Shown here: one piece after another, positions 1 through 8,906 of the stretch | Layout: every line of letters starts with the position of its first letter | Position numbering within the stretch: position 1 is the first letter of the stretch | Assembly: GCA_023910605.1 (NCBI GenBank) | Contig: JAAVVV010000001.1 | Span: forward strand, 3,214,698-3,278,697 | Length of the DNA stretch: 64,000 nucleotides | Direction: 5' to 3' | From: Bosea sp. (in: a-proteobacteria) | Lineage (GTDB): Bacteria > Pseudomonadota > Alphaproteobacteria > Rhizobiales > Beijerinckiaceae | The notes under the pieces: generated by a model | Told to the model about the DNA's origin: nothing | The model's database searches: none | Seen by the model: the letters and a program-made list of their open reading frames with translations, nothing else | Made by a program: the position numbers and the translations under genes

Positions 1-39
1 GGCTGGAACCCGCGCACGGAAGTCCACCGGCTCGCTCAT
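1..39 (-). CDS. Possible start of a protein cut by the left window edge
   Basis: An ATG at 39-37 on the minus strand opens 13 codons, beginning MSEPVDFRARV, that run off the left edge. There is no convincing ribosome binding site: only AGG directly before the ATG. Too little is visible to name a family. It would be transcribed away from the terminator at 151-189. It could be a chance open stretch. Confidence 0.3.
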   Translation of the reverse strand, partial: MSEPVDFRARVPA

Positions 40-150
40 CCTGGCGCACGGCCCGGGCCGTGAGGCTGCAAAACCCTGCGCCGCACCCCTCACGCCGCAG
101 CGTTGGCGCGCTCCTTTTCGCCGAAAAGCTGGCACGCCCCGTCGGCGATG

Positions 151-189
151 AAAAAAGCCGCAACCATGGAACCATGGGCTGCGGCTTTG
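151..189 (-). terminator. Rho-independent terminator (minus strand)
   Basis: On the minus strand a GC-rich stem (AAAGCCGCA pairing with TGCGGCTTT, extended by a CCATGG inverted repeat) is followed directly by a run of six T. It lies about 105 bases downstream of the small ORF at 294-377 and would end its transcript. The plus-strand side lacks a T-run, so it appears to act in one direction. Confidence 0.7.
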
Positions 190-293
190 AATGGACTCAT
201 CTTGCGTTTTCGGGAGCCTGATGGTGATCCCGATCTGCGCGACGCTTACCCTTCGACCCACCGGCGTCTCACCACGAGGCCGGCACGTTGACC

Positions 294-377
294 TCAGAAC
301 GCTCCGATCACGATGCCCGCGACGAGCGCGAATGCGACGGTCATGGCCAATCGATCTATTGCAGGCGTCCAATCCAT
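294..377 (-). CDS. 27-residue single-helix membrane miniprotein
   Basis: ATG at 377-375 is preceded by a near-perfect Shine-Dalgarno sequence (AGGAGGTG, three bases before the ATG). The frame gives 27 codons and TGA at 296-294. The product starts MDWTPAIDRLAMTVAF and continues with a hydrophobic Ala/Val/Leu/Ile/Gly stretch, so it looks like one short transmembrane helix with an acidic N-terminus. A clear terminator follows at 151-189, so SD, ORF and terminator form a complete small transcription unit. No family is recognised and the function is unknown. It is too short for most gene callers. The ribosome binding site is the strongest argument that it is real. Confidence 0.55.
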   Translation of the reverse strand: MDWTPAIDRLAMTVAFALVAGIVIGAF

Positions 378-554
378 GGTCACCTCCTCTGAAGGACGAC
401 TTCAAGGCTAACAAATCGTGCAGGAAGCGCAAACGGATTCTGGTGCCGCAGCGGCAGGCTGTGGATGAAGATCGCGGTTAAGCATCGCTTGAAGCAAAGA
501 TGAAAATCCGCAGCTTCATCGGCGCTTTTCCGGAATGTACTCGGCCTTCACTGG

Positions 555-749
555 TCAGCGAGCGTCGATGAGATGCACGATGGCCGAGGTTGCTCTGCGC
601 GCCAGCGGAATGGCGATGAAGGCGGCGATCGCGGCGGCAGGCCAGGCGATGACGAAGGCCTTCAGCCACCGCCACAGGAAATCAGGCGGCGCCCCGAGAT
701 TGAGCCATGTGATCAGCGCGGTCATCAGGAAGGCCATGACGCCCGCCAT
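555..749 (-). CDS. DUF2798 family small membrane protein, 5' end uncertain
   Basis: The translation from ATG 749 (MAGVMAFLMTALITWLNLG, then PPDFLWRW and two helices) matches the DUF2798 pattern: two transmembrane segments around a conserved asparagine and an FxxRWL-type motif. Similarity seems to begin upstream of this ATG: in-frame codons 782-750 read DGKARIIFPIL, as expected of the family N-terminus. That stretch has no ATG, GTG or TTG before the stop at 794-792. An ATG at 795-793 lies in a neighbouring frame, and one extra base between the two would explain the break. The gene may therefore be frameshifted, or may start at a rare codon. Function of the family is unknown; it would sit in the inner membrane. 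Confidence 0.6.
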   Translation of the reverse strand: MAGVMAFLMTALITWLNLGAPPDFLWRWLKAFVIAWPAAAIAAFIAIPLARRATSAIVHLIDAR

Positions 750-883
750 CAGGATGGGGAAGATGATCCTCGCCTTGCCGTCGATCGCTGTTCATCTTTC
801 ATTGACCACGAATCTGCTGACACGCGACGCTGCGGCCAATGTTCCTTAGCGGCGCGTTAAATTTTATCACGCATTTTGACGCG

Positions 884-1990
884 ATGCGTAAGAGTGGCGT
901 TGCGTTCTTCGGCCTCGCGCTCATCGGTTTGGGTCTGGCAAGTTGCGGTCGCCATCAGGGCGAGCAGCGTGCGGCCTGGCGCGATGCGGCGGAAGCGGCC
1001 TGCATGGCGAGGGGGGAAGTCCAGACTTCCGCCTATGTGTCTTTGCGCGGCGCGCCGATCCAGGGCCCGGGCTCCTGCGGCATGGAAAAGCCCCTTCGCG
1101 TCAGCGCCTTTGCCGGCGGCCGCATCGGCTTGACCTCCACCCAGACGCTTTCCTGCCCGATCATCGCCACGACGGACCGCTTCCTTGAGAAGGTGGTGCA
1201 GCCTGCGGCGATGGCCGTGCTCGGCGTGCAGGTCATCGAGATGAAGACAGGTTCCTATTCTTGCCGCGCGATGAACAATGGCAGCGGCACCACGCGCCGC
1301 TCCGAACATTCATATGGCAACGCGCTCGACATCTTCGCCTTCCGCACAAGCGACGGGCGCGAGATTACCGTCCGCCATGGCTGGCGAGGCACTCCTCAGG
1401 AGCAGGACTTCCTGCGCGAGGTCTTTGTAGGAGCCTGCGAGCATTACAAGACCGTGCTCGGGCCCGGCGCCGACATGTTCCACTATGACCATTTCCATGT
1501 CGATCTGGCGCGGCACAATGGCGGCCGCTCGATCTGCCGCCCCGTGATCAAGTACACGCCCCGCCGCGACCTGCCCCTGCCCGATCCCGCGCGCAACATG
1601 AACGCCTTCAACCAGACCCGGCAGGCGCCCTTCCCCTTGGCCCAGGGCGCTGCCCAGCGGCCGCGTGCGATCGATCTGGCCGATGCAGGGCCGATGGCGG
1701 CGCCGGGCGGGCCGATCAGGCTTCCAGGCTCCGGCCACGTTTCCGAAGAGGTCGTGATCGGCGACATCGAAGGCGATGTCGTCGACCCCGACAATGACCC
1801 CTTCGCGATCGAGGAAGCGCGCAGGCCCGGCCAGCCGGCGCAGCCCGCACGGATGGGCATGCCGGCCTCGGCCACTTCGCTGCCGGTGGCGCCGGGCCAG
1901 CAGAGCTATCGCTGGAGTTCAGGCCCTGCCCCGGCCGCGCCGGCACCGCCCGTTGCGAGGGCCGAACGCCCCTTGCCGCCGCGCTTCTGA
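884..1990 (+). CDS. Extensin-like domain lipoprotein (M15/LAS-peptidase-like fold)
   Basis: This encodes 368 residues starting at ATG 884. That start is chosen over the upstream ATG 839 because it gives a clean lipoprotein signal: MRKSGVAFFGLAL, a hydrophobic stretch, then the lipobox LASC. After lipidation the protein should be membrane-anchored in the periplasm. The central region (about residues 40-230) is an extensin-like C-terminal domain (PF06904). It carries SEHSYGNALDIFAF and later HYDHFHVDL, the His/Asp and HxH arrangement of zinc D-Ala-D-Ala carboxypeptidase-like (M15/LAS) enzymes, plus several cysteines. A cell-wall role is inferred. The last 130 residues are Pro/Ala-rich and low complexity. 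It precedes trmL by about 60 bases on the same strand. Confidence 0.8.
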   Translation: MRKSGVAFFGLALIGLGLASCGRHQGEQRAAWRDAAEAACMARGEVQTSAYVSLRGAPIQGPGSCGMEKPLRVSAFAGGRIGLTSTQTLSCPIIATTDRFLEKVVQPAAMAVLGVQVIEMKTGSYSCRAMNNGSGTTRRSEHSYGNALDIFAFRTSDGREITVRHGWRGTPQEQDFLREVFVGACEHYKTVLGPGADMFHYDHFHVDLARHNGGRSICRPVIKYTPRRDLPLPDPARNMNAFNQTRQAPFPLAQGAAQRPRAIDLADAGPMAAPGGPIRLPGSGHVSEEVVIGDIEGDVVDPDNDPFAIEEARRPGQPAQPARMGMPASATSLPVAPGQQSYRWSSGPAPAAPAPPVARAERPLPPRF

Positions 1991-2051
1991 GCGGCCGCCG
2001 CCGGCCTCGGCTGCGGTTGCCTTGGAGCGAGCGGGCTGTCACCTTCGCGCC

Positions 2052-2555
2052 ATGCCTCGCCTCGCCCTGTTCCAACCCGACATTCCCCAGAATGCCGGTT
2101 CCCTGATCCGCCTGTGCGCCTGCCTCGGCGTTGCGATCGACATGATCGAACCTGCGGGCTTCGATGTCTCCGACCGCAATTTCCGGCGCGCCGGCATGGA
2201 TTACATCGAACGCGCGGCGGTGGCGCGCCATGACAGCTTCGCCGCCTTCGAGCGCTGGCGGGTCGCTGCGGGCTCGCGCCTCGTCCTTGTGGAGACCGAT
2301 GGCGCTGTGCCCTATGCTAGCTTTCCGTTCCACGACGGCGACGTGCTGCTCGTGGGTCGGGAATCCGCCGGCGTGACGCAGGCGGTGCGCGACGCAGCCC
2401 AGGCGAGCGTTTTCATCCCCCAGGCGCCGGGCTTGCGTTCGATCAATGTGGCCCTCGCCGCCGCCATGGTTCTTGGCGAGGCCTTGCGCCAGACAGCCGG
2501 ATTTGCAAACCGCTTCGCTGCAAGCGAGCGAGGGAAGAGGTCGAGCCATGAATGA
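2052..2555 (+). CDS. trmL: tRNA (cytidine(34)-2'-O)-methyltransferase TrmL
   Basis: This is a 167-residue SPOUT methyltransferase, the usual length for TrmL. The start [20 protein letters not shown] carries the conserved PxIPxNxGxxxRxC motif. The C-terminal SAM-binding knot is visible as [12 protein letters not shown] and [17 protein letters not shown]. TrmL methylates the wobble ribose of leucine tRNAs in the cytoplasm. Upstream codons of the same open frame are non-homologous and overlap the preceding gene. The 3' end overlaps the hemF start by 8 bases, so the two are probably translationally coupled. Confidence 0.92.
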   Translation: MPRLALFQPDIPQNAGSLIRLCACLGVAIDMIEPAGFDVSDRNFRRAGMDYIERAAVARHDSFAAFERWRVAAGSRLVLVETDGAVPYASFPFHDGDVLLVGRESAGVTQAVRDAAQASVFIPQAPGLRSINVALAAAMVLGEALRQTAGFANRFAASERGKRSSHE

Positions 2556-3480
2556 TGCCGCCGCGGGCTCCGCGCCGCACCCCGACGCCAGGGCGCAGCT
2601 TGCGCTGGCGGATGCCATGAAGCCCCGCGCGAAAGCCTGGTTCGAGACGCTGCGCGACCAGATCTGCGCCTCCTTCGAGCAGCTCGAGGACGAGGCGGCA
2701 GGCCCCTTCCATGACGAGGCGCAGAGGCCGGGCCGCTTCGTGCGCACCCCGCATGCGCGCCTCAACCATGACGGCACGCCAGGGGGCGGGGGCGTGATGT
2801 CCATCATGAAGGGGCGCGTCTTCGAGAAGGTGGGCGTGCATGTCTCCACCGTATTCGGCACGTTCCAGCCCGAGTTCGCCGGCCAGATCCCAGGAGCGGC
2901 GGAGGATCCGCGCTTCCACGCCACCGGCATCTCGCTGATCGCCCACCCATGGAATCCGCATGTTCCCACCGTGCACATGAACACCCGCTTCGTCGTCACG
3001 ACCAAGCCCTGGTTCGGCGGCGGCGCGGACCTGACCCCGGTGCTGGTGCGCAGGCGCAATCAGGAGGATCGCGACAGCGTGCTCTTCCATGAAGCGATGC
3101 GCGCGCCCTGCCTGGCGCACGGCATCGATCATCAGCGCTACAAGGAATGGTGCGATGAGTACTTTTTCCTGAAGCACCGCAAGGAGCCGCGCGGCATCGG
3201 CGGCATCTTCTATGACTATCGCTGGACCGACGATGTCGAGAACGACTTCGCCTTCACCCAGGCGGTGGGGCGCGCATTCCGCGATGTCTATCCGAAGATC
3301 GTGCGCGACAACTGGACGACGCCCTGGACCGAGGTTGACCGCGAGGAGCAGCAGGAGCGGCGCGGCCGCTATGTCGAATTCAACCTGCTCCATGACCGCG
3401 GCACGATTTTCGGCCTGAAGACGGGAGGCAATGTCGACGCCATCCTGTCCTCGATGCCGCCGACGGTGCGCTGGCCCTGA
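2548..3480 (+). CDS. hemF: Oxygen-dependent coproporphyrinogen III oxidase
   Basis: At 310 residues this is typical HemF. It converts coproporphyrinogen III to protoporphyrinogen IX by oxidative decarboxylation of two propionates in heme synthesis. Family signatures seen include [20 protein letters not shown]-type substrate residues, [24 protein letters not shown], the central RHxxRGxGG-like [13 protein letters not shown], and the C-terminal [17 protein letters not shown] 2548 has the purine-rich GGGAAGAGG ahead of it and overlaps the trmL stop. HemF needs O2, so the organism can live aerobically. No hemN is visible here. Confidence 0.95.
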   Translation: MNDAAAGSAPHPDARAQLALADAMKPRAKAWFETLRDQICASFEQLEDEAAGPFHDEAQRPGRFVRTPHARLNHDGTPGGGGVMSIMKGRVFEKVGVHVSTVFGTFQPEFAGQIPGAAEDPRFHATGISLIAHPWNPHVPTVHMNTRFVVTTKPWFGGGADLTPVLVRRRNQEDRDSVLFHEAMRAPCLAHGIDHQRYKEWCDEYFFLKHRKEPRGIGGIFYDYRWTDDVENDFAFTQAVGRAFRDVYPKIVRDNWTTPWTEVDREEQQERRGRYVEFNLLHDRGTIFGLKTGGNVDAILSSMPPTVRWP

Positions 3481-3565
3481 TCAGCTGGCATTCGCCGCAG
3501 CGACGACACGAGGCGGACATGTTGTGCAGCCAGGGTGCCGGCTCACACAACAGGAGCCTTTGCCC

Positions 3566-3838
3566 ATGACATTCTCCGAAGGCGATATTGTCAGCGTCAA
3601 ATCCGGCGGCCCGGCGCTGACCGTCATTTCCGTGCTCGGCGAGCACGTCACCTGCCTCTATTTTTCCGACGAGCTCGGCGAGTTCAGGGAAGCCGTGATC
3701 CCCGCCTTCGCGCTCGAATCCGTCGAGGATGGCGCGATGGAGGAAGACGAGGATGAGGAGGAGGAGGAGGAGGACGAGGAGGAAGATGATGCCCGCGGGC
3801 GCAAGCCTGCCGGGGGGTCCAGGGGCAAGGCGGCCTGA
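3566..3838 (+). CDS. DUF2158 family protein with long acidic tail
   Basis: This is a 90-residue protein. Residues 1-55 form a small beta-rich DUF2158 domain (MTFSEGDIVSVKSGGPALTV, the GDxVxLKSGGPxMTV pattern, then a CLYF segment). The second half is unusual: a run of about 20 Glu/Asp residues encoded by GAG/GAC triplets, followed by a Lys/Arg/Gly tail. ATG 3566 has CAGGAG nine bases upstream. It stands alone between hemF and the oppositely oriented cca. The function of DUF2158 proteins is unknown. The acidic tail suggests binding to a basic partner, which is inference only. Confidence 0.75.
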   Translation: MTFSEGDIVSVKSGGPALTVISVLGEHVTCLYFSDELGEFREAVIPAFALESVEDGAMEEDEDEEEEEEDEEEDDARGRKPAGGSRGKAA

Positions 3839-3886
3839 AGCTGCGACGCTGAAGGGCGCTCATGGCCATGCCATGGGCGTCGATCG

Positions 3887-5101
3887 TCAGGCGTTGCCGC
3901 CGGCGATGGCGTCAAGCAGGCAGCGTTCCTGCGCGGCCCCATCCTCCGGGAAATCCGCCGCCGCCCACAGTTCGAGCGCCTGCTCCAGAGCGGCGCCGAC
4001 CTTTGGCCCGGCCGGCACGCCACGCGCCATGACCATTTCGCCCCTGAAAGGCGAGCGCGGAATGTCCAGCGCGGCCAACTCCGGCGCTGACACGCCGGGA
4101 TGGCCCGCGAGGATGCCCAGCGCGTCGCGCGCCGCCTCGGCGCCGAGCCGGATCCCCGCCAGCCGATAGGCGCGCGACGATATCGGCAGCCCCTCGGCTT
4201 CAAGCCTCGCCAGAGCCTGACTGGCAAGGTCGAGCCGCCGAACCGCCGCGCTCGACAGGCGCAGGCCATCGCCCAGCCTGGCAGCATCCTCGCGCGAACG
4301 CACGGCGAGAGCCGCCAGCCGCGCCAGCGCGTCCGATTGCGGAAAAGCCGAGATCGCGGCGATGAAGGCGGCCGGCGTTGGCTCCACTTTCGGCATGGCC
4401 GCATGCCAGATGCCAGTGTGGACCAGCAGCGGCACCACGATCCCCGCGCCGTCCGCCACAAGCGTCTTGAGCAATTCCTCCCGGATCCGCTCGGCCGAGA
4501 GCTGGCCCAGGCCTCCCCGCAGCGCGATGCAGGCGGCGAGCCCCGGACCATCCAGGTCACCCGCGGCATATTCGGCATGGAAGCGGAAGAACCGCAGGAT
4601 ACGAAGGTAATCCTCGCGGATGCGGCTTGCAGGATCGCCGATGAACCGCACCTTGCGGGCGGCGAGGTCGTCGAACGCCCCCGCGTAATCATGCACCACG
4701 CCGTCTGCGCTCAGCGAGAACTGGTTGATGGTGAAGTCCCGCCGCGAGGCGTCTTCCTCGAAGCTTGCCGAATAGGCCACGACAGCGCGCCGCCCGTCAG
4801 TGTCCACATCCCGGCGCAGCGTCGTCACCTCGAAGCGCGCGCCCTCGGCCAGCACCGTCACCGTGCCGTGCTCGATGCCCGTAGGCAGGGCGCGCAGGCC
4901 TGCGGCAGCGCAGCGCGCCATCACCGCCTCCGGGAGCAGCGCGGTCGCGAAGTCGATGTCGCGGACCGGGCGACCCAGAAGCGCGTTGCGCACCGCCCCG
5001 CCGACGATGCGCGCCTGCCCCCCTTCGCTGCCGAGCAGCGCGAAGATACGCCCCACGCCGGGCGACCGCAGGAGGTCGGCGATGCGCTCCGCAGCGTTCA
5101 T
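3887..5101 (-). CDS. cca: CCA tRNA nucleotidyltransferase (poly(A) polymerase family)
   Basis: This encodes 404 residues of a class II nucleotidyltransferase. The head domain shows GGAVRNALLGRPVRDIDFAT (GGxVRD-type loop and the DxD metal-binding motif), then RRDFTINQFS, and RILRFFRFHAEYA, the motif that selects the base. It adds or repairs the 3'-CCA end of tRNAs. The start at 5101 lies one base after the stop of the DUF6111 gene and gives the expected N-terminus MNAAERIADLL. It is the last gene of a four-gene minus-strand operon found in this order in many Hyphomicrobiales. Confidence 0.92.
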   Translation of the reverse strand: MNAAERIADLLRSPGVGRIFALLGSEGGQARIVGGAVRNALLGRPVRDIDFATALLPEAVMARCAAAGLRALPTGIEHGTVTVLAEGARFEVTTLRRDVDTDGRRAVVAYSASFEEDASRRDFTINQFSLSADGVVHDYAGAFDDLAARKVRFIGDPASRIREDYLRILRFFRFHAEYAAGDLDGPGLAACIALRGGLGQLSAERIREELLKTLVADGAGIVVPLLVHTGIWHAAMPKVEPTPAAFIAAISAFPQSDALARLAALAVRSREDAARLGDGLRLSSAAVRRLDLASQALARLEAEGLPISSRAYRLAGIRLGAEAARDALGILAGHPGVSAPELAALDIPRSPFRGEMVMARGVPAGPKVGAALEQALELWAAADFPEDGAAQERCLLDAIAGGNA

Positions 5102-5102
5102 G

Positions 5103-5366
5103 TCAGGGCTTGTCGACGAAGCGGCCCGGCACGAGCCGGCCATCCTCCACCCGCGATGGCTCATAGGGCCCGGTGTGCCTGTCCGATGTCAGCCCCGCGA
5201 AGATCACCGAGGCTATGCCCAGCAGCAGGCCCGCGACGGTGAGCCCGAACTTCCAGCCGCTCCAGTGCGCGATGTCGAAAGGGTTGCGGTTGGTGGCGAG
5301 CAGCCAGATCGCGAACAGCAAGAAGGGCAGCGTGAACAGGACAAGATCGTCCAGGAAGCGGATCAT
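5103..5366 (-). CDS. DUF6111 family small membrane protein
   Basis: This is an 87-residue protein with two predicted transmembrane helices (about residues 7-24 and 39-60) joined by a short polar loop containing ATNRNPFDIAHW, followed by a hydrophilic tail with YEPSRVEDGRLVPGRF. The pattern and its position between a Nudix gene and cca match the alphaproteobacterial DUF6111 family, whose function is unknown. Its start overlaps the Nudix stop by four bases (ATGA), so it is translationally coupled. Confidence 0.8.
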   Translation of the reverse strand: MIRFLDDLVLFTLPFLLFAIWLLATNRNPFDIAHWSGWKFGLTVAGLLLGIASVIFAGLTSDRHTGPYEPSRVEDGRLVPGRFVDKP

Positions 5367-6031
5367 GCAGGAAATTCTCCGGTAGACACTCCCGCGCCAA
5401 GCAGGCGGTCGTGCAGGTTCCGCAGGATGCCGGCTGTGGCGCCCCAGATGTAGCGCTCACCATAGGGCATCGCATAGTAGCTTCGCCAGACGCCGCGCCA
5501 TTCGCGGCCATGGCGCGCATGGTTGTCCGGGTTCATCAGGAAGCCGAGCGGTGCCTCGAAGGCTTCGGCCACCTCGCCCGGATTGAGGGCGAGGGTGTAG
5601 TCGGGCTCGACCGCCGCGACCACCGGCACGATGCGATAGCCGCTGCCAGTGAGATAGGCGTCGAGGAAGCCGAGCGGCGTCACAAGGGAGCGGTCAAGCC
5701 CTATCTCTTCCTCCGCCTCGCGCAGCGCCGCATCGACGGCAGTGGCGTCGTCGGCATCGATCTTGCCGCCGGGAAAAGCGATCTGGGCGGAGTGAGAGCG
5801 CAGCGAAGCGGCCCGCATGGTGAGCAGCACGGAGGCGCCCTCGGGCCGCTTGACGATCGGCACCAGCACGGCCGCCTGAGTCAGCGTCAATTCGTCCGGC
5901 ATGGCCATCATCGTGGCCTGATCATCGAAATCTGAACGGGACCGCGGCATGATTTCGCCCGGCTCGGGCGGAGCGCGCCTGAGGCGTGCCTGCGCCAGCA
6001 TGCTGAACCGTTCGAAGGCGAATGCGTTCAC
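5363..6031 (-). CDS. CoA pyrophosphatase-type Nudix hydrolase
   Basis: This is a 222-residue Nudix protein. The segment LTMRAASLRSHSAQIAFPGG is the extra signature of the CoA/acyl-CoA pyrophosphatase (NudL/CTP-like) subfamily. It is followed by the Nudix box GGKIDADDATAVDAALREA-EEEIGL. Such enzymes cut CoA to 4'-phosphopantetheine and 3',5'-ADP in the cytoplasm. Coupled by 4-base overlaps to DUF1285 upstream and DUF6111 downstream. The substrate is inferred from the subfamily motif. Confidence 0.87.
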   Translation of the reverse strand: MNAFAFERFSMLAQARLRRAPPEPGEIMPRSRSDFDDQATMMAMPDELTLTQAAVLVPIVKRPEGASVLLTMRAASLRSHSAQIAFPGGKIDADDATAVDAALREAEEEIGLDRSLVTPLGFLDAYLTGSGYRIVPVVAAVEPDYTLALNPGEVAEAFEAPLGFLMNPDNHARHGREWRGVWRSYYAMPYGERYIWGATAGILRNLHDRLLGAGVSTGEFPA

Positions 6032-6642
6032 GAACCCCCAACCTCGGCCGCGTCCATCACAGGATGAAAGAGCCCCCCGGCCATGATGCCGAAGACCATG
6101 GCTCCGTCATGCAGCCGCGTTTCGCCGAGCGCAAGCAGATCATGGCTCAGCGACCGTGTGACGCGTGCCCACAGCCCGCGCCGCACATGCAGGTAAGGCC
6201 TCACCCCGTCGCGTTCGGCCTTCACGAACCGGAGCCGGTGTTCCGGCCCCACGCTGACCAGATCGTCGACATTGGTCCGCAGCGCGATCATCCGTGCGTC
6301 ACCCTCGCCATCGACGGCCATCTCGACGGCCTGGAAGGGCGCGTCATCCACAGTGATGCCAAGCTTCTCGACAGGCGTGACCAGCACATGCCGGCCATCC
6401 TCCATCTTGAGGACGGACGCAAAGAGCTTCACCAGGGCCGGGCGGCCGATCACGGTGCCGTTGTAGAACCAGGCCCCATCCGCCGCGATGCGCATGTCGA
6501 TGTCGCCGCAGAAGGGCGGATTCCAGCGCTCGACCGGCGGCAAGGAGCGCTGCCCGCTCCCGATCGACGCCATCAGCCGCTCCAGCCCGCCCATGCCCGC
6601 CGGCTCCCGGCCCTTGTCCTGTTCGTCCGTCTCTCTCGCCAT
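6028..6642 (-). CDS. DUF1285 domain protein
   Basis: This is a 204-residue soluble protein. After a polar N-terminus come the conserved DUF1285 features: PPVERWNPPFCGDIDMRI, then DGAWFYNGTVIGRPALVKLF, then a beta-rich core containing VTPVEKLGI and VDDAPF. It is the first gene of the operon that continues with the Nudix, DUF6111 and cca genes, and it is divergent from moxR. The family is of unknown function. Conserved linkage to cca and a Nudix enzyme suggests a housekeeping role. Confidence 0.83.
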   Translation of the reverse strand: MARETDEQDKGREPAGMGGLERLMASIGSGQRSLPPVERWNPPFCGDIDMRIAADGAWFYNGTVIGRPALVKLFASVLKMEDGRHVLVTPVEKLGITVDDAPFQAVEMAVDGEGDARMIALRTNVDDLVSVGPEHRLRFVKAERDGVRPYLHVRRGLWARVTRSLSHDLLALGETRLHDGAMVFGIMAGGLFHPVMDAAEVGGS

Positions 6643-6959
6643 TGTGATCCTGATTGTCGGGCGCTGCCTTGTGGAAGCCCGCTCAGCGCCCTCTACTGAA
6701 CGTTCATGATCGCGAGCATGCTCCCTTACAGTGATTTGATGTCGGTCACGAGCGCGTCAACGCCTGTGTCCCGCTTCAAGGCTGTAGCCTCTTCAGGGCA
6801 GGCCTGCCCGATGGCTGCACGGCCTCTGCGAGGCTTGGGGACTGCGGCGCCGTCTCCCTTGTGGCCGGGGCGGTTTGCCCTAATCTGCGGTCATGGTCCG
6901 CGCCTGCCGGGCCGCGGCACATGCGCCTTTTCAGATCTGTCGTTCCAGAGAGTGAGCCC
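6643..6959. promoter_or_regulatory. Divergent intergenic region between the DUF1285 and moxR operons
   Basis: This 317-base gap separates two divergent operons, so it should hold both promoters. I see no tRNA, hairpin or convincing small gene in it. An open frame from 6706 runs into moxR but has no ribosome binding site. GAGTGAG just before ATG 6960 serves as the moxR ribosome binding site. Confidence 0.4.
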
Positions 6960-7964
<1,005 letters not shown>

Positions 7965-7975
7965 CGGCGCGGCGC

Positions 7976-8893
7976 ATGGCGACGACCCGCATCCTCACGC
8001 AAACCCAGCGAACGCCCGGCGCCCGCGACAGCGAGCAGGCCTTTTCCTTATCCCATCGCCTCCCGCGCCTGGCGCTGGAAGCGAGGCGCGTTTCCGCCTT
8101 TGTCAACGGCGTCCATGGCCGGCGCAAGGCTGGCCCCGGCGAGACCTTCTGGCAGTATCGCATGCTGACGGCCGGCGAATCCTCCAGCGGCATCGACTGG
8201 CGCCGCTCCGCCCGCGACAACCGGCTCTATGTCCGCGAGCGCGAATGGGAAGCCTCGCACACCATCTGGATGTGGGTCGACCGCTCCGCTTCCATGGGCT
8301 TCGCCTCGTCGCTGGCGCAGGCGTCCAAGGTCGACCGGGCCTTGGTGCTGGCGCTGGCTCTCGCCGACGCGCTGGTCGATGGCGGCGAACGGGTCGGCCT
8401 GCTCGGCCTCACCCGCCCCATTGCATCGCGCCGTGTCGTGGAGCGGCTGGTCGAAAACATCGCGGGCGATGTCGGTGGCCTCATCGCCGATCTGCCGCCG
8501 GCCCGCGCCATCGGCCGGCTCGACGAGGCAGTCCTGATCAGCGACTGGCTCACCCCGCTCGACAAGGTGCTGTCGGCGCTTGGCGTGATCGGCGCCCAGG
8601 GCGGCCGCGGCCATGTGGTGATGATCGTCGATCCCGTGGAGGACCTCTTTCCCTTTGCGGGGCAGGCTGAGCTTATCGACCTCGAAAGCGATCTCAAGCT
8701 CGACATCGGGGATGCCGGCGCCTGGGGGCGCGATTACCGCGAACGGATCGGCGCGCACCGCGAGGCGATCGCCTCGACATGCCGCCGGCTGGGCTGGACC
8801 TTCACGCAGCACCACACGGACCGCAACGCCAGCGAAGCCGCGCTGAGGCTCGCAGGCCTCATCAGCTCCGCCCGCGACATGCGGGCCGCTTGA
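7976..8893 (+). CDS. DUF58 domain protein (VWA-like)
   Basis: This is a 305-residue DUF58 protein. The centre carries GxDWRRSARDNRLYVREREWE followed by HTIWMWVDRSASMGFAS, the DUF58 block leading into a VWA-like metal-ion-dependent adhesion site (DxSxS). No signal peptide or membrane helix is seen, so it is cytoplasmic. It lies 11 bases after moxR and is the probable direct partner of the MoxR ATPase. Confidence 0.9.
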   Translation: MATTRILTQTQRTPGARDSEQAFSLSHRLPRLALEARRVSAFVNGVHGRRKAGPGETFWQYRMLTAGESSSGIDWRRSARDNRLYVREREWEASHTIWMWVDRSASMGFASSLAQASKVDRALVLALALADALVDGGERVGLLGLTRPIASRRVVERLVENIAGDVGGLIADLPPARAIGRLDEAVLISDWLTPLDKVLSALGVIGAQGGRGHVVMIVDPVEDLFPFAGQAELIDLESDLKLDIGDAGAWGRDYRERIGAHREAIASTCRRLGWTFTQHHTDRNASEAALRLAGLISSARDMRAA

Positions 8894-8906
8894 GGAGGAT
8901 GCGCTG

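Noticed and set aside
3854-3881. Imperfect hairpin (GCTCATGGC ... GCCATGGGC) between the DUF2158 and cca genes as a terminator
   Set aside because: No T-run on either strand and mismatches in the stem. Termination there cannot be supported.
6698-6705. GAACGTTC palindrome as a possible LexA site
   Set aside because: Alphaproteobacterial LexA boxes are GTTC-N7-GTTC direct repeats. An isolated 8-base palindrome is common by chance and no SOS gene is adjacent.
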